Assembly: GCF_014196535.1 (NCBI RefSeq)
Contig: NZ_JACIDU010000002.1
Coordinates: forward strand, 124,001 to 188,000
Length of the DNA: 64,000 nt
Direction: 5' to 3'
Source: Allorhizobium borbori
Lineage (GTDB): Bacteria; Pseudomonadota; Alphaproteobacteria; Rhizobiales; Rhizobiaceae
The position numbers and the translations under genes are program-made. Positions 8,566 to 18,142 of the stretch are shown one piece after another. The notes under the pieces were generated by a model, which was not told the DNA's origin, did not search any database, and saw nothing but the letters and a program-made list of their open reading frames with translations. The first letter of the stretch is position 1, and each line of letters starts with the position of its first letter.

Positions 8566-9654
8566 CTATGACGCGACCTGGCCCGCGGCAATCCGCCTGG
8601 AGATTTCCCCGGCGAGAAGACGTGCATTACGCCCGACGACGATGCTCAGGTGGTTTCCCTTCATGCGAATCCATTCCGCGTTTGAAAGGTAGGGCCGCCA
8701 CAGCGCTTCCGGATCGCAATCGACCGGAGACCCCTGTGCCGCGATGAAAAAGGTGACGCGTCCCTGATAGGGGCGCGGCCGGAACAGCCCCTTGAGCCGC
8801 AGCAATTCGCGGCCGCGCTGCGTATAGACCGGCGTATTCCCTCCAACCCATTGCGGCGCAAAATATGGGTAATTCGGGTGCTGCGGGCTGCGGAAACGGA
8901 AGAAAAGGTGACGGCCCCGCCCCGCCTCGCTCAACCGTCGCAACGCATCCTTCGACAGGATGTCACCACAGGCGGCAACACCCATATGGCTCCGCGGAAC
9001 GACCAATCTCCTAAATGCGAGCTTCAATTTGCGCAGGCCACGGCGCATCATCAGATCCGCCCACAGATGAAACGGCCAGGCATGGTCATTTTGGGGCGTA
9101 TCGATCATGCCGCAAAAGGCAACTTCATCGCCTGCCGCTTCCAGCGCCCGCGCCACTTCCAGCGCCAGCACCCCGCCAAAGGAGTAACCAAGCAGGCGAT
9201 ATGGCCCTTCCGGCTGGATGGACTTGATGACCGCCACAGCCTCGCGCACCTCGTCATCCACCGTCGCAGCGTCACCCGGCGGGCGCTCGAACGGCGTCAT
9301 ACGAAGACCGTAGACCGGTCCGCAATAGTCAAGGGACTGGACGAGTTCGCGGATCTCGAGAAACACACTGACACCGCCGGCATAGGCAAACAACGGCGCA
9401 CCCTTACCTGCCTGCAACAGGATGGCCTTGTCTTCCGGTCCCGAGCGGCCTTCGGCCAGCATGGAAGCGATCTCGCTCAGGCTTCGCCGCTCGATGAAGG
9501 TGTTAACGTCGAGTTCAACACCGCTCTCCAGCCAGAAAAGCCGCACGATATTGAGAGCGCGGTTCACATTCAGGCCAGCAGCAAAAAGATCGTCGTCCGC
9601 AGCCAGCGGCCGACGCAAGATCTGTTCGCAAATCGCTTTCAATTGTTCCAGCAT
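8566..9654 (-). CDS. Carrier-like domain fused to an alpha/beta-hydrolase thioesterase
   Basis: A 362-residue protein with two parts. Residues 1-70 have the helix pattern of an acyl/peptidyl carrier domain (DDDLFAAGLNVNRALNIV, GVELDV, SLSEIASML). Residues 80-362 are a type I thioesterase domain like those ending polyketide and peptide synthetases: GYSFGG with nucleophile Ser158, Asp185 in MIDTP, and a late histidine in GNHLSIV. Aligning GLNVN with the usual GGDSL puts Val30 where the phosphopantetheine serine should be, so the carrier part probably cannot be loaded. No synthetase gene is nearby. It may be a stand-alone hydrolase with a degenerate carrier-like docking domain. The substrate is unknown. 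Confidence 0.8.
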   Translation of the reverse strand: MLEQLKAICEQILRRPLAADDDLFAAGLNVNRALNIVRLFWLESGVELDVNTFIERRSLSEIASMLAEGRSGPEDKAILLQAGKGAPLFAYAGGVSVFLEIRELVQSLDYCGPVYGLRMTPFERPPGDAATVDDEVREAVAVIKSIQPEGPYRLLGYSFGGVLALEVARALEAAGDEVAFCGMIDTPQNDHAWPFHLWADLMMRRGLRKLKLAFRRLVVPRSHMGVAACGDILSKDALRRLSEAGRGRHLFFRFRSPQHPNYPYFAPQWVGGNTPVYTQRGRELLRLKGLFRPRPYQGRVTFFIAAQGSPVDCDPEALWRPYLSNAEWIRMKGNHLSIVVGRNARLLAGEISRRIAAGQVAS

Positions 9655-9824
9655 CGCCCCTCAAGCGCAAAACACATGTCCCACGCCTCGCGCTACATTT
9701 GCACAAGAGTTTAGGGAAAGGGAGCAAGAGAAGAGTAAAGAACGGTGAATAACCCACTAAAACCCGTTGGCTTAGTTACCAATTTCATAGAGTCGGTTCA
9801 GGGATGACTTCAGAGAGCGCAACG

Positions 9825-9860
9825 AAAAAGGCCCCTCCCGCCGAGCGGGAAGGGCCTTCG
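9825..9860 (-). terminator. Terminator after ftsH
   Basis: On the minus strand AAGGCCCTTCCCG pairs with CGGGAGGGGCCTT and a run of T follows (AAAAA at 9825-9829 on the plus strand). It lies about 20 bases past the ftsH stop. Confidence 0.85.
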
Positions 9861-9881
9861 AAATACGGCAAGCGCCGGTAA

Positions 9882-11810
9882 TCAGTGCGGCTGCGGCTCG
9901 AACCCGCCTTCGGGCTCGCCACCGGTATCCTTGCGCGTGCCCGTCTTCGGCACGGCGGAACCACGCGACGGCGGTACGTCATCGCCGCTGTCGCGGGTCG
10001 GACGTTCACCACGAATCAACGCCTTGATTTCCTCACCGGAAAGCGTCTCGAACTCGAGCAGGCCTTCGGCGAGCGTCACGAATGCATCGTGCTGCTCGGT
10101 CAGGATACGACGGGCTTCCGTGTATGCCTCCTCGATGAGGCGGCGTACTTCGGTATCGATCTTCTGGGCAGTCGATTCCGAGACATTCCGGCTTTGCGAA
10201 ACGGAATGGCCGAGGAAAACCTCCTGCTGGTTTTCGCCATAGGCAACCTGACCGAGAAGGTCGGAGAAGCCCCACTGCGTGACCATGGCGCGGGCAAGCT
10301 TGGTCGCCTGCTCGATATCCGAGGACGCGCCAGACGTGATGTTTTCCTTGCCGAAGGTCAGCTCTTCCGCAACGCGGCCACCCATCATGATGACGAGGCG
10401 CGACACCATCCACTTGTAGCTCATGGAATAGCGGTCGCCTTCCGGCAGCTGCATGACCATGCCGAGCGCACGGCCGCGCGGGATAATGGTGGCCTTGTGC
10501 AGCGGATCTGCAACCGGAACGTTGAGCGCAGTGATCGCATGACCGGCTTCGTGATAGGCCGTCAGCTTCTTTTCCGCTTCCGTCATGGCAGAGGTGCGGC
10601 GTTCCGCCCCCATCATGATCTTGTCCTTGGCGTCCTCGAATTCCGCCATGGTCACGACGCGCTTGTTACGGCGGGCGGCCATGAGGGCGGCTTCGTTGAC
10701 GAGGTTCATGAGATCGGCACCGGAGAAACCGGGCGTGCCGCGGGCCAGAACCTTGAGATCGACATTCGGCGCCAGCGGCACGTTGCGGACATGCACCTTG
10801 AGGATGCGCTCGCGGCCGACGATGTCCGGGTTCGGCACGACGACCTGACGGTCGAAACGGCCAGGACGCATCAGCGCCGGATCGAGCACGTCCGGACGGT
10901 TGGTCGCGGCAATGAGGATAATGCCCTCATTGGCCTCGAAGCCGTCCATCTCGACCAGAAGCTGATTCAGCGTCTGTTCGCGTTCGTCATTGCCGCCGCC
11001 GAGACCGGCGCCGCGATGACGACCGACGGCATCGATTTCATCGATGAAGATGATGCAGGGGGCGTTCTTCTTGGCCTGTTCGAACATATCGCGGACGCGG
11101 CTTGCGCCAACGCCGACGAACATTTCCACGAAATCGGAACCCGAAATGGTGAAGAAGGGCACGTTGGCTTCGCCGGCCACCGAGCGGGCGAGCAGCGTCT
11201 TGCCCGTGCCGGGCGGGCCGACGAGCAGCACACCGCGCGGGATCTTGCCGCCAAGCCGCTGGAACTTCTGCGGATCACGCAGGAATTCAACGATTTCCTC
11301 AAGGTCCTGCTTGGCTTCGTCCACACCGGCGACGTCATCGAAGGTGATGCGCCCATGCGCTTCGGTCAGGAGCTTGGCCTTGGACTTGCCGAAGCCCATC
11401 GCGCCGCGCGAACCGCCCTGCATCTGCCGCATGAAGAACAGCCAGACGCCGAGGATAAGCAGCATCGGCAGCAGCGTGCCGAGCCAGTTCAGAAAACCGG
11501 AAGACCCGTCCGTTTCCGGGCGGGCCATGATCGTGACGTTCTTGGCCTGAAGCTTCTCCATCAGGCTGTCGTCGATGACCGGCGCATAGGACTGGAAGGC
11601 CGTGCCGTTTTCCAGATAGCTGCCGAACACGCGGTTGCCGGTCACCGTCACATCGCGCACGCGGCCGGAATCCACTTCACGCAGAAACTGCGAATAGGGA
11701 ATTTCCCTGCCGCTGGTCTGCGTCGGCGTGGTCTGGAACATGCTGAACAGCGCAATCAGCAACAGGGCAATGATGGCCCAAAGAGCGAGGTTGCGAAAAT
11801 TTGGGTTCAT
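9882..11810 (-). CDS. ftsH: ATP-dependent zinc metalloprotease FtsH
   Basis: FtsH is the inner-membrane AAA+ protease that degrades misfolded membrane proteins and regulators such as LpxC. The 642-residue protein starts at ATG 11810 with GGGGAG five bases upstream. It has an N-terminal membrane helix ([19 protein letters not shown]), a periplasmic segment, a second helix around [15 protein letters not shown], Walker A GPPGTGKT, Walker [12 protein letters not shown], the second region of homology ([20 protein letters not shown]) and the zinc site HEAGH. The C-terminal tail ([13 protein letters not shown]) is rich in acidic residues and proline. It follows tilS on the same strand after 120 bases. 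Confidence 0.98.
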   Translation of the reverse strand: MNPNFRNLALWAIIALLLIALFSMFQTTPTQTSGREIPYSQFLREVDSGRVRDVTVTGNRVFGSYLENGTAFQSYAPVIDDSLMEKLQAKNVTIMARPETDGSSGFLNWLGTLLPMLLILGVWLFFMRQMQGGSRGAMGFGKSKAKLLTEAHGRITFDDVAGVDEAKQDLEEIVEFLRDPQKFQRLGGKIPRGVLLVGPPGTGKTLLARSVAGEANVPFFTISGSDFVEMFVGVGASRVRDMFEQAKKNAPCIIFIDEIDAVGRHRGAGLGGGNDEREQTLNQLLVEMDGFEANEGIILIAATNRPDVLDPALMRPGRFDRQVVVPNPDIVGRERILKVHVRNVPLAPNVDLKVLARGTPGFSGADLMNLVNEAALMAARRNKRVVTMAEFEDAKDKIMMGAERRTSAMTEAEKKLTAYHEAGHAITALNVPVADPLHKATIIPRGRALGMVMQLPEGDRYSMSYKWMVSRLVIMMGGRVAEELTFGKENITSGASSDIEQATKLARAMVTQWGFSDLLGQVAYGENQQEVFLGHSVSQSRNVSESTAQKIDTEVRRLIEEAYTEARRILTEQHDAFVTLAEGLLEFETLSGEEIKALIRGERPTRDSGDDVPPSRGSAVPKTGTRKDTGGEPEGGFEPQPH

Positions 11811-11930
11811 TGAACTCCCCGCGAATGCATCTGGCGCATGTATAACGCCCAATTTTGAACTCTAACATAGGGCCCGCCCCCGCGCTTGCCAAGGCGAGGA
11901 CACGTTTTTCATGCTTTTTCCCATCACGCT

Positions 11931-13241
11931 TCAGAGACTAACTGCAGGTGCGGTAAATACTTGGCGACCAAAGAGCCGGGCCAGCGAACTGGCAAACGGC
12001 AAATCGAAAAGCGGCAGGAACAGATCGTAAGGCGCAATACGTGGCCGTATATCAACGAACCGGTCGTCATCCGGCACCACAACACAGGGCAGAACATGTG
12101 CGGCACGCGCAACCAGAGAGGCCGGCAGGCCAGACAAACGGGCGGCAAGCGCCGTAACCTCGACCTCTCCGGCAGCAGCCACGGTCACCGGCCCATCCAG
12201 TCGATTGCGCAGGTCGAACCGCCCGTCCCACACCCCTTCCCCGCCAGCCGGAATGATCAGCACCGGCAGGTCGCGCCGTTCCCGCACCAGATAGAGCCCG
12301 TCACGGCGCAGCGCCGCAAACACCCGGCCAAGCGTCATCCGGTCGGGCACCCCTCGCCCGATCATCGCGACCAACCGGTCCATCGCTTGCGAGGATGGGC
12401 CGTTTTCGCGCCCGCCCAATGCGGCGATCAGCCCTGAAAGGGCAAAGCGCAGGATGGCAGGATCGATTGAAAGCCCCGATGGAGCGATATGCGCCAGAAC
12501 GCCAGCATGGAGCCCGACATGCGCGTCGATAAAACCGGCCGCGGCAACCGCCCGCTCAAGGCGGCCTTGCGCCGCGTGAGCCGCATCGGGCACATCCACT
12601 GTGCCGGCGGCCAACGCATTGCGCATGCGCACCCGCTCGTAATGCGGATCGACATTGGAGGGATCATCGATCCAGCCGACGCCCCAAGCGGTCAGCGCAT
12701 CCCGGATTTCCTCGCGCCGAAGCCCAAGGAAGGGCCGGGCGATCCAAACCGCACCGTCGTAGAGCACCGCCGCCGCCATGCCTGCCATTCCCCGATCATC
12801 CGCACCGCCGCCACGCATGGCGCGCATCGCAACGGTCTCGTCCTGATCGTCAGCCGTGTGGGCAGTCAGTACGAGATCGGCGGAAAAGTGCACAGCCGCC
12901 TGTTTCAGAAGCCGATAGCGCGCCCCGCGCGCCGCCGCCGAAAGTCCGGTCTGAGGCTTTTCCCCGTCCCAGCGCAATGTCAGATGCGCTATGCCGTGAC
13001 GCGCGCAAAGGCCTGCCACAGCCGCCGCCTCGCTGGCGGCTTCCGGGCGCAGGGCATGATCGACGGTGACGGCAAACAGCCGGTGCCGGGCATCGGCGGC
13101 CCGGTGGAGCGCCATCAGAAGCCCGGTCGAATCGCTGCCGCCGGAAATCGCGACCAGAAGGCGCGACGGACGCTCAAGCCGCGCCAGAAAGTGCCGTGCG
13201 GCGGCTTCGCAGGCCGAAGTCGCGGGAACCGGAGGGCTCAC
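11931..13241 (-). CDS. tilS: tRNA(Ile)-lysidine synthetase TilS
   Basis: TilS converts C34 of the CAU-anticodon tRNA-Ile2 to lysidine so that it reads AUA; it is normally essential. The 436-residue protein has the PP-loop SGGSDS (residues 33-38), VDHALRPEA, LTAHTADDQDET and the conserved MRGGGADDRGMAGM segment, followed by a less conserved C-terminal region. The start is a GTG at 13241, two bases after the cpoB stop, consistent with translational coupling. Its position just upstream of ftsH is the common bacterial arrangement. Confidence 0.95.
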   Translation of the reverse strand: MSPPVPATSACEAAARHFLARLERPSRLLVAISGGSDSTGLLMALHRAADARHRLFAVTVDHALRPEAASEAAAVAGLCARHGIAHLTLRWDGEKPQTGLSAAARGARYRLLKQAAVHFSADLVLTAHTADDQDETVAMRAMRGGGADDRGMAGMAAAVLYDGAVWIARPFLGLRREEIRDALTAWGVGWIDDPSNVDPHYERVRMRNALAAGTVDVPDAAHAAQGRLERAVAAAGFIDAHVGLHAGVLAHIAPSGLSIDPAILRFALSGLIAALGGRENGPSSQAMDRLVAMIGRGVPDRMTLGRVFAALRRDGLYLVRERRDLPVLIIPAGGEGVWDGRFDLRNRLDGPVTVAAAGEVEVTALAARLSGLPASLVARAAHVLPCVVVPDDDRFVDIRPRIAPYDLFLPLFDLPFASSLARLFGRQVFTAPAVSL

Positions 13242-13243
13242 CG

Positions 13244-14236
13244 TCAGCAGGCGAGCCGTTTCTGTTCGCTGGCCGCCTTGCTCAGCACGGCCTTGGGAGC
13301 GTTGGGATAGCGGGTCGGCACTTCGCGCAGCGTCTTGCAGGCGACATCGGGATTATCGAGCGCGGCCAACGACATGCCGAGCTTGAGCAGCATTTCCGGC
13401 GCGCGCGGCGATTTTCCATAGGCCTGATGGCCGTTCAGAAATGTCTTGGCCGCATCGCTGTACTTGCCCTGCGAGTATTGCGCCTCGCCCAGCCAGAAGG
13501 TGGCGTCGGCAATCTTCGCGCCTTTGGGATAGGAAGAGGCGTATTGCGCGAATTCCTTCTCGGCCACGGGATAATCTCCAGCCAGGACATGGCCGTAGGC
13601 AGCCTTGTACAGATCCTCGTCGCTACCCTGGGCGGCCTTTTTCGACGGCGCAGCCGTCGCCACGCCGGGAAGGGACGAAGCATTCGCGCCGGGCGCAGAC
13701 ATGGTGGAACCCACGGGGTTGCCGTTCGCATCGAGTTTGACCGAACCGAGCGTGGTCGGCGGTGCGGCGGTGGCGGAAGAGGCCCCGCCCTCCGCCGGAC
13801 CTTCCGAGGTGATGATACTGGCGATATCGTCGCCGCCCGCCGGTGCGCCCGTCCCGGAGGAGGGCGACGCAGTGGCGATCGTGGGCGAGGCGGTCGAATC
13901 GGCCGGCGCTTCGCTCTTTTTCTTCGGCGCAGCAGCACCGCCCTTTTCCAGATCCTGGAAACGGAACTCGTTGTCTTCCTGCGCCTTGCGGATCTGTTCC
14001 TGCATCTGCAGAATCTGGAAGCTCATTTCCTCGACCCGGCCATTGAGCTGGCGGATCTCTTCCTGAAGCTGCTGGATACGCGCGGCCTCATTGGCCTGCG
14101 CCAGAATGATCGGCTGCTCCTCCTGCACCGGAGCCGGTGCACTGAATGCCCTGAAAAGCGGTTGGGAAAACGCCGTGCCCTGCCACCCGGTGAAGGCGGC
14201 GAGCCCCAGCATCCCCGCCACGACAAGTTTCCTCAT
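13244..14236 (-). CDS. cpoB: Tol-Pal system protein CpoB (YbgF)
   Basis: CpoB is the periplasmic TPR protein that coordinates peptidoglycan synthesis with Tol-driven outer-membrane constriction. The 330-residue precursor starts at ATG 14236 (signal peptide MRKLVVAGMLGLAAF...). A coiled coil follows (about residues 49-95, with IQQLQEEIRQLNGRVEEM), then a long Ala/Ser/Pro linker, and from about residue 210 a C-terminal TPR domain (YKAAYGHVLAGDYPVAEKEF, ATFWLGEAQYSQGKY, PEMLLKLGMSLAAL). The trimeric coiled coil plus TPR is the family architecture. It is preceded by pal and followed almost without gap by tilS. Confidence 0.93.
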   Translation of the reverse strand: MRKLVVAGMLGLAAFTGWQGTAFSQPLFRAFSAPAPVQEEQPIILAQANEAARIQQLQEEIRQLNGRVEEMSFQILQMQEQIRKAQEDNEFRFQDLEKGGAAAPKKKSEAPADSTASPTIATASPSSGTGAPAGGDDIASIITSEGPAEGGASSATAAPPTTLGSVKLDANGNPVGSTMSAPGANASSLPGVATAAPSKKAAQGSDEDLYKAAYGHVLAGDYPVAEKEFAQYASSYPKGAKIADATFWLGEAQYSQGKYSDAAKTFLNGHQAYGKSPRAPEMLLKLGMSLAALDNPDVACKTLREVPTRYPNAPKAVLSKAASEQKRLAC

Positions 14237-14360
14237 CTGATACGTCCTCAAAACGTTGAAACGACAATCCGGCAAACCGGACCCTTGCCTTCAATGGCAT
14301 GAATGTTGACATTTTCCAACGCCTCAGAAAGCAGGCAAGTTCGGCGAAAACATGGAAAAG

Positions 14361-14393
14361 AAAAAGGGCGGTCCCTGCGGGCCGCCCTTTTTG
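14361..14393 (-). terminator. Terminator after pal
   Basis: On the minus strand AAAAAGGGCGG pairs with CCGCCCTTTTT around a GC-rich loop. It lies 24 bases downstream of pal, so cpoB probably has its own promoter or depends on readthrough. Confidence 0.85.
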
Positions 14394-14416
14394 TCGTTTC
14401 ATGGCATTGGGGCCGA

Positions 14417-14944
14417 TCAGCGGCCGCCGAGCACCGTGACGGCGCGACGGTTCTGCGACCAGCAGGAAATGTCGTCGCAAACGGCGACCGGACGTTCCTT
14501 GCCGTAGGAGATCGTCTTGATCTTGGAAGCCGGAATGCCGAGCGAAGCGAGGTAATCGCGGGTCGCGGAAGCACGGCGGGCACCGAGAGCCAGGTTGTAT
14601 TCGCGCGTGCCGCGTTCGTCGGCATGGCCTTCGACCGTGATAGCGTAGTTCGGATACTGCTTCAGCCACTGGGCCTGGCGAGCTAGCGTCTGCTGGGCGT
14701 CGGCGCGGATCGAGGTGGAGTCGGTGTCGAAGAAGATGCGGTCGCCGACATTGACGGTGAAGTCCTGCGTCGAACCGGGCGTCGCGGCACCTGCGCCACC
14801 GAGGCCAAGCTCGCCGGCATTGTTCGGAAGGTTCTTCTTGGACGCGCAACCTGCCAGAGCGAGGGTCATCGCGAGAGCGACGACAACCGGGTTACGCGCG
14901 AGAGTCTGCATACGGCCAGCGGCCATGGTGTTGGTGCGGCTCAT
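14417..14944 (-). CDS. pal: Peptidoglycan-associated lipoprotein Pal
   Basis: Pal is the outer-membrane lipoprotein that binds peptidoglycan non-covalently and TolB alternately, pulling the outer membrane inward at division. The 175-residue precursor has a lipobox LAGC after a hydrophobic leader, a short Gly/Ala linker, then an OmpA-like domain with FFDTDSTSIRADAQ and the diaminopimelate-binding signature VEGHADERGTREYNLALGAR. The ATG at 14944 has AAGGAGA seven bases upstream. A TTAACCAT element and a TTAAGGTT/AACCTTAA inverted repeat (14968-14987) lie in the leader. It follows tolB after about 200 bases. Confidence 0.97.
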   Translation of the reverse strand: MSRTNTMAAGRMQTLARNPVVVALAMTLALAGCASKKNLPNNAGELGLGGAGAATPGSTQDFTVNVGDRIFFDTDSTSIRADAQQTLARQAQWLKQYPNYAITVEGHADERGTREYNLALGARRASATRDYLASLGIPASKIKTISYGKERPVAVCDDISCWSQNRRAVTVLGGR

Positions 14945-15017
14945 CGCCGGTCTCCTTGCGAATTTCATTAAGGTTGCCGAACCTTAACCCCTCTCGGTTA
15001 ATCGACACCCAATGATT

Positions 15018-15025
15018 ATGGTTAA
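15018..15025 (-). promoter_or_regulatory. TTAACCAT element upstream of pal (CtrA-like)
   Basis: The minus strand reads CGTTAACCATAATCAT about 75 bases upstream of pal. TTAACCAT matches the half-site reported for CtrA in rhizobia. Binding is inferred. Confidence 0.35.
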
Positions 15026-15141
15026 CGCTTTATGAAAGTCGTTCCGCAAGGCGAAGAATCGCAGGTTGCGGAACGATTTACTGAAAACTGGAGAGTTCCC
15101 TCACAGGACTTTGCGGCAGGAAAGTGGCGATACTGCCCAAA

Positions 15142-16446
15142 TTACTCCAGCAGCGGCGACCAGGCCGGGTCGGATGCAAAGGCCGGCGTCGGAACGCGCT
15201 GTTCGTTATAGCCCGTCAGGTCGATCGAGTAGAGCTGCGAACCGCCCGAACCCGCATTGTCCCGGAAGAACATCAGCACGCGGCCGTTGGGCGCCCAGGT
15301 GGGGCCTTCATTGTGAAAGCCCGTCGTCAGGATACGCTCGCCCGAACCGTCCGGCTTCATCACGCCGATCGAGAACTTGCCACCCGACTGCTTGGTAAAG
15401 GCGATCAGATCGCCACGCGGCGACCACACCGGCGTGGAATAGGAACCATCGCCGAAGGAAATGCGGTTCTGGCCCGAACCGTCGGAGTTCATGACATAGA
15501 GCTGCTGGCGTCCACCGCGGTCGCTTTCGAAGACGATCCGGCGACCGTCCGGCGCATAGGAGGGCGACGTGTCGATGGCGCCGGTATTGGTCAGGCGCGT
15601 TGTGGTGCGCGAACGCAGGTCCATCGTATAGATGTTGGAGTTGCCGTCCTGCTGCAGCGACATGATGACGCGCTGCCCGTCCGGCGAGAAGCGCGGCGAG
15701 AACGTCATGCCGGGGAAGTTGCCCACGACTTCGCGACGGCCGGTCTCAAGCTGGAGCAGATAGACGCGCGGCTGGCCGCCCTCGAAGGACATATAGGTCA
15801 CTTCCTGCTGGTTCGGCGAGAAGCGCGGCGTCAGCACGATGTCCTTGGAATTGGTCAGAACGCGCAGGTTGAAGCCGTCCTGATCCATGATGGCAAGCTG
15901 GCGCTTGCGGTCGTTCTTCGGCCCGCTTTCGGAAACGAACACGACACGCGTATCGAAATAGCCATCCTCACCGGTGATCTGCTTATAGATCGCATCGGCG
16001 ATGATATGGGCCACGCGGCGCCAGTTCTCCGGCTGCGTGTAGAACTGCTGGCCGGCCATCTGCTGGCCGGAGAAGGTATCCCACAGGCGGAACTCCGCCT
16101 TGAGACGACCGCCCTCGCGCACGACGCGACCGGTGACCAGCGCCTGCGCATTGATGACCTTCCAGTCCTCGAAGCGCGGCGTCTGATCCGGATTGGCAAT
16201 CTTCTCGATGAAGGCCGACTTGCTGATCGGCGCGAAGAGGCCCGAACGCTTGAGGTCGGCGGCAATCACGTCCGTCACCTGCGTCCCAAGCGCATCGGCT
16301 GCCTGGAAGTCGGTGATGGCAATCGGCAAAGGCTCGACATTGCCCTTGTTGATGTTGATCTCCACCCTGGCCTGAGCCGGGCTCGCGAACACAACGGCCA
16401 TGCCGGCGAACGCGATCATGAGGCGGATGAACGTTCGTTTCATCAT
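15142..16446 (-). CDS. tolB: Tol-Pal system beta-propeller protein TolB
   Basis: TolB is the periplasmic partner of Pal. The 434-residue precursor begins [20 protein letters not shown] and is cut near AQA. An N-terminal alpha/beta domain ([17 protein letters not shown] to about residue 160) is followed by a six-bladed propeller with repeated [20 protein letters not shown] and [10 protein letters not shown] motifs. Two ATG codons (16446 and 16443) are both possible starts; an upstream TTG overlapping the tolA stop seems less likely. It is 14 bases from tolA and probably cotranscribed with it. Confidence 0.97.
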   Translation of the reverse strand: MMKRTFIRLMIAFAGMAVVFASPAQARVEININKGNVEPLPIAITDFQAADALGTQVTDVIAADLKRSGLFAPISKSAFIEKIANPDQTPRFEDWKVINAQALVTGRVVREGGRLKAEFRLWDTFSGQQMAGQQFYTQPENWRRVAHIIADAIYKQITGEDGYFDTRVVFVSESGPKNDRKRQLAIMDQDGFNLRVLTNSKDIVLTPRFSPNQQEVTYMSFEGGQPRVYLLQLETGRREVVGNFPGMTFSPRFSPDGQRVIMSLQQDGNSNIYTMDLRSRTTTRLTNTGAIDTSPSYAPDGRRIVFESDRGGRQQLYVMNSDGSGQNRISFGDGSYSTPVWSPRGDLIAFTKQSGGKFSIGVMKPDGSGERILTTGFHNEGPTWAPNGRVLMFFRDNAGSGGSQLYSIDLTGYNEQRVPTPAFASDPAWSPLLE

Positions 16447-16460
16447 GGTTTCAAAGCCTT

Positions 16461-17642
16461 TCAAAGCAATTCACTCGGGTCGAAGTTCACGACGACTTCG
16501 CTCCACGCATCATATTTGTCTGGCGGCAGGCCCTTGAAGGGCGCCGAACGGCGCACAGCGCGCAACGCGCTCGACTGCAACGTGCGCCGCGCCGAATCCG
16601 ATCCGCCGGAGGCTTCCACTTCCGGCTGGCCGATGATCTCGCCATTCTGGTCGAGCTTCATCGTCACCTTGATGATGACGCCTTCGGCGCCCTCGATGCC
16701 TGATATGACCGACCAGTTCTTCTGGATCTGGCCACGCAACGCATCCATCTCGCTCTGCGAAAGGGTCGAGCCACCCGTCGTCTTCTTCCCACCGAAGGCC
16801 GCCTTGTCGGCGGAGCGCTTGGCGCCGCCACCCTTGGCATCCGTCTTGTTCAGAAGTGCGGCGACTTCGTCGGCATTGAAATCACTCTGCTTGCTGGATG
16901 CGGATTTCGCCGCTTCCTGCTTCTTCGCGTCGGCCTTGGCATCCTTGGAGGCGCTCGCCTGATCCGTTGCCTTGGAATCCGTCGGCTTGGCGTCGGCCAC
17001 CTTGGTTTCCGGCGGCTTCGGCCTGAGCTGCGGCGTCGGCACATTCTGCGGCACGGGAATTTCACCCGTTTCCGATTGCGGCGGCTCGGCAGGTTTCGTA
17101 TCGGCCTTGGGTTCCGGCGGTTTGGGCTCGGGTGGCTTGGGCTCCGGCTTGGGTTCCGGCGGTTTCGGCTCCGGAGGCTTAGGCTCGGGCGTCGGCGGCT
17201 TTGGTTCCGGCGGCTTCGGCTCCGGCTTCACATTCGGAACCGGCGGCGCGGTATCTTCCTTCACGATGTCCTTGGATTCGGTCGGCTTCGAATCCTGGAT
17301 CGGCGCGGGCTTTTCCGTCGGCGTCGGCGCGGCAGCGACTTCCTGGTCCTTCGGCCGGGTCTGCGGCGTCGGCGGCGTTTTCAGGTCGACATCGTTCTCG
17401 CCCATGTTCTCGGCGTTTTCGACATGCTTCGGATTCTTCGTCGGAACAGGCGCGGCCTTTTCGGCCTTGGGGGCGGTCTTGTCGCCCTGCTGGATCTGGG
17501 TGATTTCCGAGATGGGCACGATATCGACCGGCAGCGCTTCCACGTCGGCCACGTCGAACTTCTCCGGCGCGCTCAGCGTGGTCATCGCCAAGGCCAGAAG
17601 CAGAACGTGCACTGCAACGGATGTAAGAAGACTGCCCTTCAT
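16461..17642 (-). CDS. tolA: Tol-Pal system protein TolA
   Basis: TolA transmits the TolQR proton-motive force across the periplasm to Pal. The 393-residue protein has one N-terminal membrane helix carrying the SxxxH motif (Ser8-His12) used to contact TolQ. The periplasmic spacer is unusual: about residues 105-215 are repeats of EPKPP (polyproline-type) instead of the long alanine/lysine helix of enterobacterial TolA, followed by an Ala/Lys-rich stretch. The C-terminal domain from about residue 300 ([32 protein letters not shown]) is the TolA/TonB-like domain. It starts 10 bases after the tolR stop. Confidence 0.95.
   Translation of the reverse strand: MKGSLLTSVAVHVLLLALAMTTLSAPEKFDVADVEALPVDIVPISEITQIQQGDKTAPKAEKAAPVPTKNPKHVENAENMGENDVDLKTPPTPQTRPKDQEVAAAPTPTEKPAPIQDSKPTESKDIVKEDTAPPVPNVKPEPKPPEPKPPTPEPKPPEPKPPEPKPEPKPPEPKPPEPKADTKPAEPPQSETGEIPVPQNVPTPQLRPKPPETKVADAKPTDSKATDQASASKDAKADAKKQEAAKSASSKQSDFNADEVAALLNKTDAKGGGAKRSADKAAFGGKKTTGGSTLSQSEMDALRGQIQKNWSVISGIEGAEGVIIKVTMKLDQNGEIIGQPEVEASGGSDSARRTLQSSALRAVRRSAPFKGLPPDKYDAWSEVVVNFDPSELL
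17104..17230. repeat. Degenerate tandem repeat encoding the TolA proline-rich spacer
   Basis: Repeated 12-15 base units (GGTTCCGGCGG type on the plus strand) encode EPKPP on the minus strand. Such tracts can change copy number between strains; all units are multiples of three, so changes keep the frame. Confidence 0.8.
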
Positions 17643-17652
17643 GGCGATAGGA

Positions 17653-18108
17653 TCACTTGCCCTTTTCCTGAAGCGTGACCAGCCCGATATTCTTGAAGCC
17701 GGCGGCGGAAATATTGGCCATGACCTTCATGACGACGCCATAGCCGGCATTGGTATCGCCGCGCACATAGATGCGTTCGTTATAGCCGGTGGTGGCAATG
17801 GCCTCGAGCTTGGGAACGACTTCCTCAAGAGCAATCGGCGTTTCCTGCAGGAAGATCTCGCCCGCCGGATTGACCGAAATGGTAATCGGCTGCGTATCGG
17901 AATTCATCGCCTTGGCCGAGGTTTCCGGCAGGTCGATCGGCACGCCGACGGTCATCATCGGTGCGGCCACCATGAAGATGATGAGCAGCACGAGCATGAC
18001 GTCGACGAGCGGCGTCACGTTGATTTCGCTGATCGCAGCCTTGCGACCACCACCGCGCCGGCGACGCCCGCCGCCGCCCGAATTGTTACCGCCTACAGCC
18101 ATGCCCAT
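17653..18108 (-). CDS. tolR: Tol-Pal system protein TolR
   Basis: TolR is the ExbD/MotB-type subunit of the TolQR proton channel. The 151-residue protein has a glycine- and arginine-rich cytoplasmic start, one membrane helix with the proton-carrying Asp36 in VTPLVDVMLVLLIIFMV, and a periplasmic domain with VPIDLPETSA and VYVRGD-like sequence (IYVRGDTNAGYG). The ATG at 18108 has GGAGA eight bases upstream. It lies between tolQ (34 bases) and tolA (10 bases), clearly in one operon. Confidence 0.97.
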   Translation of the reverse strand: MGMAVGGNNSGGGGRRRRGGGRKAAISEINVTPLVDVMLVLLIIFMVAAPMMTVGVPIDLPETSAKAMNSDTQPITISVNPAGEIFLQETPIALEEVVPKLEAIATTGYNERIYVRGDTNAGYGVVMKVMANISAAGFKNIGLVTLQEKGK

Positions 18109-18142
18109 CGTTCAGGTCTCCGCTCGTTCGCTTGAAAAGCCG

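Noticed and set aside
17104-17230. A CRISPR-like or mobile tandem repeat
   Set aside because: The repeats are short, imperfect, all multiples of three and encode the TolA proline spacer; there are no spacers or cas genes.
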